Assembly (NCBI RefSeq): GCF_000421105.1
Contig: NZ_ATWF01000001.1
Coordinates: forward strand, 1,933,407-1,997,406
Length of the DNA: 64,000 nucleotides
Direction of reading: 5' to 3'
DNA from: Limisalsivibrio acetivorans
GTDB lineage: Bacteria > Chrysiogenota > Deferribacteres > Deferribacterales > Geovibrionaceae
The translations under genes were made by a program, and so were the position numbers. Position 1 is the stretch's first letter, and the number at the start of each line of letters is the position of its first letter. The notes below the pieces were generated by a model. That model was not told where the DNA came from, did not search any database, and saw only the letters and a list, made by a program, of their open reading frames with translations. Shown here piece by piece: positions 57,921 to 64,000 of this stretch.

Positions 57921-58371
57921 TTATCAAAGACCTCAGTATTATGAATACAGCGATGGAATAGAGGGCTGCGATGATGTCGTCGAGCATGACGGCAACGCCT
58001 CCGCCCACGCTCTCCATCTTTTTGATCGGCCAGGGTTTTGTAATGTCGAAAACCCTGAAGATAATGAAAGCCAGAATAATATTTGTCCATGTAAAGGGGA
58101 AGAAGAGCATAACAAGATAGATTGCGGCTATCTCATCGATGACAACCTCACCCGGATCGTCGATACCTGTGTAGTGCTCATGGTATTCGGAGGCGATGAT
58201 GCCGCCGATGAGCAGGAGAATGAAGACGAGTGTTTTGATAATAAGCGGCCAATCGGAGGTCAGGTAGACCAGTGCTGCACCTGCAACTGTTCCTGCTGTT
58301 CCCGGTGCTACAGGGCTCTTGCCCGAATACGCCCCTGTGGCGAGGAATGTTAGAATATGATGAAAATACAT
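57913..58371 (-). CDS. pgpA: Phosphatidylglycerophosphatase A
   Basis: A 152-residue inner-membrane lipid phosphatase for phosphatidylglycerol synthesis. Family pattern: FLATGAYSGKSPVAPGTAGTVAG at the start, then DDPGEVVIDEIAAIYLVM, and FRVFDITKPWPIKKME. Four hydrophobic stretches. Starts on the last base of the hisA stop (TAATG) and overlaps cinA by 8 bp, so the his and cinA-recA genes form one compact unit. Confidence 0.93.
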   Translation of the reverse strand: MYFHHILTFLATGAYSGKSPVAPGTAGTVAGAALVYLTSDWPLIIKTLVFILLLIGGIIASEYHEHYTGIDDPGEVVIDEIAAIYLVMLFFPFTWTNIILAFIIFRVFDITKPWPIKKMESVGGGVAVMLDDIIAALYSIAVFIILRSLING

Positions 58372-59087
58372 TAAAGCTCCATAGCTTCTTTAAGGTCAAT
58401 CTTCCCTTCGTAAAAGGCCTTTCCTGCGATGCACCCCTTTATGTTGGGGTGGTTCAGCTTCTTAAGCGCCTTTATATCTGTTATATCCTTCAGCCCGCCG
58501 GAGGCTATTACGGGGTTCGGGCTTTTATCCGCAAGGGCGGAGGTTGCCTCTATATTGATACCGGTGAGCATCCCGTCACGGCTTATGTCGGTGTAGATAA
58601 CGCTTTCATAATCGAGCCCGCTGTATTCCTCAAGAACCTCTGCCGCTGTAATATCGCTCTTTTCGTACCACCCTTCGGTGGCCACAAAGCCGTCCTTTGC
58701 ATCAACACCTAGGATGATTCGGCCGGGGAAGGCCTTTGCCGCCTCCTTCACGAAGCCCGGGTCCTTTATTACAACGGTTCCGAGGATCGCATACCTGACG
58801 CCGATGTCGAAGTAGGCGTGCATCCTGTCCATATTGCGGATACCTCCGCCGACCTCGACCTCCATATCCGCCTCTTTAACGATCCTTTCGATGACGGGAA
58901 AGTTCACAGTGTCACCCTTCTTGGCTCCGTCCAGATCTACTATGTGGAGGCGCTTTACACCGAGATCACGAAACTGCTTAGCCGCCTCTGCGGGGTCTTC
59001 GAAGTATACCTTGTAGTCGTCCATATCCCCCTGGCGAAGGCGCACAGCCCTGCCGCCGAGGAGGTCTATTGCGGGTATTATCAGCAT
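58371..59087 (-). CDS. hisA: ProFAR isomerase HisA
   Basis: Histidine-pathway TIM barrel of 238 residues. Family blocks: MLIIPAIDLLGGRAVRLRQGD, HIVDLDGAK, EVGGGIRN (first phosphate site, Asp catalytic just before it) and YTDISRDGMLTGIN (second catalytic Asp), VIASGGL. ATG 59087 is preferred to GTG 59093 because GGTGAG lies five bases upstream. Overlaps hisH by 7 bp. Confidence 0.96.
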   Translation of the reverse strand: MLIIPAIDLLGGRAVRLRQGDMDDYKVYFEDPAEAAKQFRDLGVKRLHIVDLDGAKKGDTVNFPVIERIVKEADMEVEVGGGIRNMDRMHAYFDIGVRYAILGTVVIKDPGFVKEAAKAFPGRIILGVDAKDGFVATEGWYEKSDITAAEVLEEYSGLDYESVIYTDISRDGMLTGINIEATSALADKSPNPVIASGGLKDITDIKALKKLNHPNIKGCIAGKAFYEGKIDLKEAMEL

Positions 59088-59701
59088 TTCCACTCACCAA
59101 AATTTTTAAGCATTTGAAGGCCGAGTTTCTGGCTCTTCTCCGGATGAAACTGGGTTGCGGCAATGTTATCCTTTGCCGCCATAGCTGTGAAGCGCACGCC
59201 ATACTCGCACTCCGCCGCAATGGAGGAGCTGTTGTCCGCCTCGGCATAGTACGAATGTACGAAATAGAAGCGGCTTCGGTCCTCAATATCTTTGAGGAGA
59301 GGGTGTTCCTTACGGATGATTATCTCGCTCCATCCCATGTGCGGTATCTTCATACCTTTTTCAAGGAGTATGTCGGGAAACTTTTTAACAGAGCCCTTGA
59401 AAAGACCTATACCTTCGTGTTCGCCGAACTCATAGCTCTTCTCAAAAAGCATCTGCATCCCTACGCATATACCGAGAAAAGGCTTACCCGTATCGATGAA
59501 TCTTAGGGTGGCATCGTAAAGCTCCATCTCCCTGAGGCCTGCCAGACAGTCGCCGAAGGCACCTACACCGGGGAGTATAGCCCTGTCGGCTTCGATGATC
59601 TCCTTCGGGCATGAGGTGACAACAGCATTATATCCAAGACTCTCCAGAGCCTTCTGGACGCTCCGGAGGTTTCCCATTCCGTAATCTATAACAGCAATCA
59701 T
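59081..59701 (-). CDS. hisH: Imidazole glycerol phosphate synthase glutaminase subunit HisH
   Basis: A class I glutamine amidotransferase of 206 residues that feeds ammonia to HisF. GMGNLRSV start, oxyanion PGVGAFGDC, nucleophile Cys in GICVGMQMLFE, and His/Glu of TQFHPEKSQ. hisF is not in the window; here hisH is followed by hisA as part of hisB-hisH-hisA, the usual core order with hisF normally after hisA. Confidence 0.96.
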   Translation of the reverse strand: MIAVIDYGMGNLRSVQKALESLGYNAVVTSCPKEIIEADRAILPGVGAFGDCLAGLREMELYDATLRFIDTGKPFLGICVGMQMLFEKSYEFGEHEGIGLFKGSVKKFPDILLEKGMKIPHMGWSEIIIRKEHPLLKDIEDRSRFYFVHSYYAEADNSSSIAAECEYGVRFTAMAAKDNIAATQFHPEKSQKLGLQMLKNFGEWKC

Positions 59702-59705
59702 TCGT

Positions 59706-60302
59706 TTATCCGTTCAATGTTCCCTTTGTGGACATTATTTCATCCGATTCTATGCGGCAGGCCATCTTGGCTGCCCTTGCCGACGCCTTGAAGATACCTT
59801 CTATTATATGATGGGAGTTTCTGCCGTATCGTTTAACTATGTGGAGGTTCGCTCCCGCTCTATCGGCGAAGGCTTTGAAGAACTCCTCTGCCAGTTCCGT
59901 CTCAAACTCGCCAACCCTGACAGCGGAGATTGGTGCATCGTAGTTGAGATACGTTCTACCGCAGAAGTCTATGGCGCACTCGATTAGCGTTTCATCCATG
60001 GGGAGGAGAAAAAAGCCGTATCTGCTTATCCCCTTCTTATCCCCCAGTGCTTCACGGAAGGCGTCGCCAAGGCAGATTCCTATATCCTCAACGGTATGGT
60101 GGTTGTCAATATATGTGTCGCCGGAAGCCTTGACTGTGAGGTCAAAACCGCCGTGTTTGGCGAAAAGTTCCAGCATGTGGTTTAGAAAACCCACGCCTGT
60201 ATCGATATTTGCCTCACCTCTGCCGTCTATGTTAAGGGAGAGGGAGATATCCGTTTCCGATGTTGTCCGTTTGATGAGGGATGTTCTGGAGTTCTCTTCC
60301 AA
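59706..60302 (-). CDS. hisB: Imidazoleglycerol-phosphate dehydratase HisB
   Basis: A 198-residue monofunctional dehydratase with duplicated metal motifs: HMLELFAKHGGFD and DNHHTVEDIGICLG in the first half, SHHIIEGIFKA in the second. Start is probably TTG at 60302, with GGAG seven bases upstream; it gives the normal KRTTSETDISLSLNIDG N-terminus. First gene of the hisB-hisH-hisA-pgpA-cinA-recA run. Confidence 0.95.
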   Translation of the reverse strand: MEENSRTSLIKRTTSETDISLSLNIDGRGEANIDTGVGFLNHMLELFAKHGGFDLTVKASGDTYIDNHHTVEDIGICLGDAFREALGDKKGISRYGFFLLPMDETLIECAIDFCGRTYLNYDAPISAVRVGEFETELAEEFFKAFADRAGANLHIVKRYGRNSHHIIEGIFKASARAAKMACRIESDEIMSTKGTLNG

Positions 60303-60426
60303 TGGGGCTCTCCGTTTTATTTTCCTTTATTTTTAACGGATTTTATCATACATTAGCGAAAAATAAATAACTAATTTTCCGGGCTGAAACCCTCGGTTTT
60401 CAAGCATTTCAACAAGGAGCATCTTT

Positions 60427-61317
60427 GTGAAGTATTACAGAAATCTTAAGAATTCCTACGATGTAACGGAGAAGGATCTTTCGAATATTTCAAGCATTGC
60501 CGAATTTATGGAGCAGTACCGGGAAGATTTCATAAGGGACACCTATGAAAACTTTATCAGCAGGTTCACCCTGCCCGACAAGATATTTGAGGACTTCAAG
60601 GAACACCATCAGGCCTTTCTCGGGGCATGGTACGATCGTTTCTTTGAGGGGAAGCTCAATAACAACTATCTGGACTTTCTGGCAAGGTTCGGCAAGCTCC
60701 ACACCAAGTTTGAGATAGAGACGGAGTGGATAACCTCCATGCTAAGCTATATCCGCCTTTGGATACACGAGAAGATCTTCGTGAATATGGAGGATGATAT
60801 AGCGAGGAAAGCGGTTCTGCTCAGCATGCATAAGCTCATAGATATAAACAACGATGTGATAGGGCATTCCTACTACGAAAGTAAGATGAAGCGCTACACC
60901 TCCCTTTTCAGCATGCGCAACTTTGTTGTGGGCATTTCAGAGCAGTTCTCCCTCTTCATGCACATGGTGCTCGTCACGGTGCTTATGGTTCTCACCGTAG
61001 CCGCAACGATATATTTCGGCCATGATATCCTTGAGCTTGTCCACAGCCATTCGGACAAGGTTCTGCTCACTGCCCTCGGCTCCCTCCTTATTATATGGGT
61101 TCTTGTGGAGCTTCTGCACACCGAGGTGCAGATCATCAAAGGGGGCAAATTCAAGATAAGTGTATTTGTGGGTGTCGCCCTTATTGCATTTATAAGGGAT
61201 CTCCTTATAATTACGCTGAAACATGAAGCGCAAACAAAAATGACCTATATGTTCGTTTTAGCGTCTATATTAATACTGGGCTTCATCTACTGGCTTATTG
61301 GAAGAACTGAAAAATAG
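60427..61317 (+). CDS. Membrane-anchored globin-like protein with PsiE-like C-terminus
   Basis: A 296-residue protein beginning at GTG with AAGGAG seven bases upstream. Residues about 15-160 follow the sensor-globin/protoglobin pattern: FWYDRFFEG-like helix (WYDRFFEGKLNNNYL), then RFGKLHTKFEIETEWITSMLSYI, where His92 sits at the proximal haem position. Residues about 175-292 carry four membrane helices and resemble the PsiE family (LVELLHTEVQIIKGGKFK, then AFIRDLLI). It would place a haem sensor for oxygen, NO or CO at the inner membrane. The output is unknown. 17 bp before secA, possibly co-transcribed. Confidence 0.78.
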   Translation: MKYYRNLKNSYDVTEKDLSNISSIAEFMEQYREDFIRDTYENFISRFTLPDKIFEDFKEHHQAFLGAWYDRFFEGKLNNNYLDFLARFGKLHTKFEIETEWITSMLSYIRLWIHEKIFVNMEDDIARKAVLLSMHKLIDINNDVIGHSYYESKMKRYTSLFSMRNFVVGISEQFSLFMHMVLVTVLMVLTVAATIYFGHDILELVHSHSDKVLLTALGSLLIIWVLVELLHTEVQIIKGGKFKISVFVGVALIAFIRDLLIITLKHEAQTKMTYMFVLASILILGFIYWLIGRTEK

Positions 61318-61334
61318 ATTTATAAGGGTGATAC

Positions 61335-63959
61335 ATGATCAAGGTTTTAGCAAAGAAACTGCTTGGAGACTTCAACCAGCGGTATCTTAAGAAGATATCC
61401 GGCACTGTGGAAAAGGTGAACAGCCTCGAGCCGGAGTTTGAGAAAAAATCGATCCAGGAGCTTCAGGAGCTCACAGCGGAGCTCAAGCAAAAGGTTGCGG
61501 ACGGAGCATCCCTTGACGATCTTATGCCCGAGGCCTTCGCCGCAGTTCGTGAGGCGAGTAAGAAAACCCTCGGCATGAGGCATTACGATGTCCAGCTGCT
61601 GGGAGGATACGTTCTGCACAAGGGTAAGATTGCGGAGATGAAGACGGGTGAGGGTAAAACCCTCGTGGCAACTCTGGCACTCTACCTTCAGGCTCTTGCC
61701 GATAAAGGAACTCACCTTGTTACGGTGAACGACTACCTCGCAAGGCGTGATGCCCAGTGGATGGGAACCATATACCTCGCCCTCGGGCTTACTGTTGGCA
61801 TTATCCAGCATGAGGTATCCTATCTCGTTGTGTGGGACAACGAAGAGGAGTTCACCACAAAGCTTGTCCCGGCCACAAGGAAGGAAGCGTACGCCGCCGA
61901 TATTACCTACGGAACAAACAACGAATTCGGCTTCGACTATCTCAGGGATAATATGAAGCTCTCCGTTAAGGATATGGTTCAGCGCCCCCTAAACTTCGCC
62001 ATCGTTGATGAGGTGGACTCGATCCTCATTGATGAGGCCAGAACGCCACTTATTATCAGCGGACCTACAGAGGATTCCACCGAGGTCTACTACAGTGTGG
62101 ACGAGGTTATTCGTGAGCTCAAGACCGGGGAGGACTTCACCGTTGATGAGAAACGCCGTGAGGTACAGCTCACAGATTCAGGAATAAATAAGGTCGAGAA
62201 ACTCATGGCTATAGACAACCTCTTCGACCTGGGCCATGTGGACGACCTGCACTATGTAAACAACTCACTCAAGGCACACCACGTCTTCAAACGTGATCAG
62301 GACTATGTTGTTCAGGACGGCAAGGTTACCATCGTCGACGAGTTCACCGGAAGGATGATGCCCGGTAGGCGCTATTCCGACGGTCTCCACCAGGCCCTTG
62401 AGGCGAAGGAGAAGGTGGTTATCGAGAAGGAGAACCAGACGCTCGCCTCCATCACATTCCAGAACTACTTCCGTATGTATAATACTTTGAGCGGTATGAC
62501 GGGTACGGCATCCACCGAGGCGGAGGAATTCTCCCAGATTTACGGCCTCGGCGTTGTGAGTATACCCACCCATATGCCCATGGTGAGAGACGACCGGGCG
62601 GATGTTATCTATAAAACGATGCAGGAGAAGTATGAGGCTCTTGTTAACGATATTGCTGAGTTCAACGAGCAGGGGCGCCCCGTTCTTGTGGGTACGGCCT
62701 CCATCGAGAAATCCGAGATTGTAAGCGCACTTCTCAAGCGCAAGAAGATAAAGCATGAGATCCTCAACGCAAAGAACCACGAGCGTGAGGCACAGATCAT
62801 CGCCCTCGCAGGGCAGCAGAAGGCCGTAACCATCGCCACAAACATGGCGGGACGTGGTACGGATATCAAGCTTGGCGAAGGTGTTAAGGATCTGGGCGGG
62901 CTTCATATTATCGGTACCGAACGTAACGAGTCCCGAAGGGTGGACAACCAGCTGAGGGGGCGTTCGGGAAGACAGGGTGACCCCGGTTCATCAAGGTTCT
63001 ACCTCAGTCTTGAGGATGACCTTATGCGTATCTTCGGTTCGGAGAAGATCTCCACCATTATGAATAAGCTCGGTATGCAGGAGGGGGAGCCCATTGAGCA
63101 CGGCATAATCACACGTGCCATCGAGAACGCCCAGAAGAAGGTTGAGGCGATGAACTTCGAGATTCGTAAGTATCTGCTCGATTACGATAACGTCATGAAC
63201 CAGCAGAGGAAGATCGTCTATACCCTTCGAAACAATATCCTTGACCACGAGGAGGTTGAGAATGTTGCCCTTGAAACACTGGACAACGTGCTTGATTCTC
63301 TCTACGAAGCGCATATCGGCTTGCCGGAGCAGATAGATGCGGAGTCCCTTGAATCTGACCTCAAGGAGATCTTCGGCATAGAGCCCGATCTTAAGGATCT
63401 GGATACGAAGAACGCCGATGAGAAGTTCAAGGGTGTTAAACAGCAGCTTATTGAAGCTCTGGAGGCGAAGAAGCAGGAGTTTGGTCAGCACTATAAGGGG
63501 ATTTTCAGCTACCTGCTTATAAATGTACTTGATGATAAATGGAAGGAGCACCTCCTCTCCATGGACCACCTTCGTGACAGTGTGCGTCTGAGAGGGTACG
63601 GTCAGAAGGATCCCCTTAACGAGTACAAGAAGGAGGCCTACGACCTCTTTACAGATATGGTCCAGAGAACCTACACCGACACATGCCGGTTCCTCTTCCG
63701 CATCCGCCTTGTTCAGGAGGATGTGGACCTTGAGCAGAAGCGCAGGGAAGAGGAGGCGAAGCGCCGTACCATCGAGGAACGCAGGAATATCTTCGGTAAC
63801 GACCAGCAGCAGAGCGGAAAGCCCGAGCCCGTTAGAAGGGACCAGCCGAAGGTTGGCAGGAACGACCCATGCCCATGCGGAAGCGGCAAGAAGTATAAGA
63901 AATGCTGCGGAGCCAAGGAACCCGGCGAAGAACCGAACGATGACGGCGCCGTGGTTTAA
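61335..63959 (+). CDS. secA: Preprotein translocase ATPase SecA
   Basis: Motor of the Sec export pathway, 874 residues. Walker A in [32 protein letters not shown], the [15 protein letters not shown] motif, and the helical scaffold with [20 protein letters not shown]. The C-terminal zinc-binding SEC-C motif [14 protein letters not shown] is intact, so it should bind SecB or ribosomes. A roughly 20-residue segment around [11 protein letters not shown], after the WMG-x-IY-x-ALGLTVG region, is longer than in E. coli. ATG preceded by AAGGGTGAT. Confidence 0.98.
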   Translation: MIKVLAKKLLGDFNQRYLKKISGTVEKVNSLEPEFEKKSIQELQELTAELKQKVADGASLDDLMPEAFAAVREASKKTLGMRHYDVQLLGGYVLHKGKIAEMKTGEGKTLVATLALYLQALADKGTHLVTVNDYLARRDAQWMGTIYLALGLTVGIIQHEVSYLVVWDNEEEFTTKLVPATRKEAYAADITYGTNNEFGFDYLRDNMKLSVKDMVQRPLNFAIVDEVDSILIDEARTPLIISGPTEDSTEVYYSVDEVIRELKTGEDFTVDEKRREVQLTDSGINKVEKLMAIDNLFDLGHVDDLHYVNNSLKAHHVFKRDQDYVVQDGKVTIVDEFTGRMMPGRRYSDGLHQALEAKEKVVIEKENQTLASITFQNYFRMYNTLSGMTGTASTEAEEFSQIYGLGVVSIPTHMPMVRDDRADVIYKTMQEKYEALVNDIAEFNEQGRPVLVGTASIEKSEIVSALLKRKKIKHEILNAKNHEREAQIIALAGQQKAVTIATNMAGRGTDIKLGEGVKDLGGLHIIGTERNESRRVDNQLRGRSGRQGDPGSSRFYLSLEDDLMRIFGSEKISTIMNKLGMQEGEPIEHGIITRAIENAQKKVEAMNFEIRKYLLDYDNVMNQQRKIVYTLRNNILDHEEVENVALETLDNVLDSLYEAHIGLPEQIDAESLESDLKEIFGIEPDLKDLDTKNADEKFKGVKQQLIEALEAKKQEFGQHYKGIFSYLLINVLDDKWKEHLLSMDHLRDSVRLRGYGQKDPLNEYKKEAYDLFTDMVQRTYTDTCRFLFRIRLVQEDVDLEQKRREEEAKRRTIEERRNIFGNDQQQSGKPEPVRRDQPKVGRNDPCPCGSGKKYKKCCGAKEPGEEPNDDGAVV

Positions 63960-64000
63960 CCTGGCCTAGATTTAATAGAATAGTAAGGATACATAGAGGG

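Overview
The window looks like chromosomal DNA of a Gram-negative, probably anaerobic, motile or piliated bacterium. LpxC, BamD and lipoproteins point to an outer membrane. PilT points to type IV pili. A UbiD/UbiE pair points to menaquinone, and a selenocysteine tRNA to selenoprotein synthesis. My best guess is the phylum Deferribacterota. That is an inference from gene content and protein style, not a database result.

Layout. 0-1.2 kb: end of an arsenic operon (arsC fragment plus ACR3 pump). 1.3-11.4 kb, all minus strand: a c-di-GMP enzyme, then a tightly overlapped run cobO-larC-nth-ubiD-ubiE, then a signalling operon (histidine-kinase-like protein, CheY, HDOD, SpoIIE-type phosphatase). 11.5-13.2 kb: HIT gene, tRNA-Sec, and a phd/relE-type toxin-antitoxin remnant flanked by a 239-bp direct duplication. 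13.2-23.5 kb, minus strand: membrane protein, esterase, HD-GYP protein, oxidoreductase, a candidate 6S RNA, a TrkA/UspA protein, a GGDEF response regulator and a hybrid kinase. 23.7-27.2 kb: AT-rich and loosely coding, with an IclR regulator, a frameshifted thiolase, a perfect parS and a 211-bp tandem repeat.

27.2-40.8 kb, minus strand: nitroreductase, lipoprotein, rsmG-mnmG-mnmE, folD, gyrA, gyrB, recF, dnaN. The intergenic region 40.79-41.17 kb, where transcription diverges, is a good oriC candidate, although dnaA is not adjacent. Two perfect and one degenerate-consensus parS sites lie at 18.3, 26.1 and 31.7 kb. 41.2-49.2 kb, plus strand: an unusual tandem-Hfq protein with a response regulator, then (after a minus-strand ferredoxin-domain protein) ribF-rimO-bamD-serS-rsmI. 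49.2-50.5 kb: 1.3 kb without genes, filled with hairpin repeats. 50.5-60.3 kb, minus strand: mntP, lpxC, dnaB, rplI, recX, pilT, recA, cinA, pgpA, hisA, hisH, hisB. 60.4-64 kb, plus strand: a membrane-anchored globin/PsiE-like fusion and secA.

Most unusual items: the two-Sm-domain Hfq; the globin-PsiE fusion; the RACo-like ferredoxin protein with in-gene tandem repeats; two families of dispersed hairpins whose stems differ but stay complementary while loop or centre is conserved; and recX and rsmI, whose conserved N-termini run upstream of any ATG, GTG or TTG.
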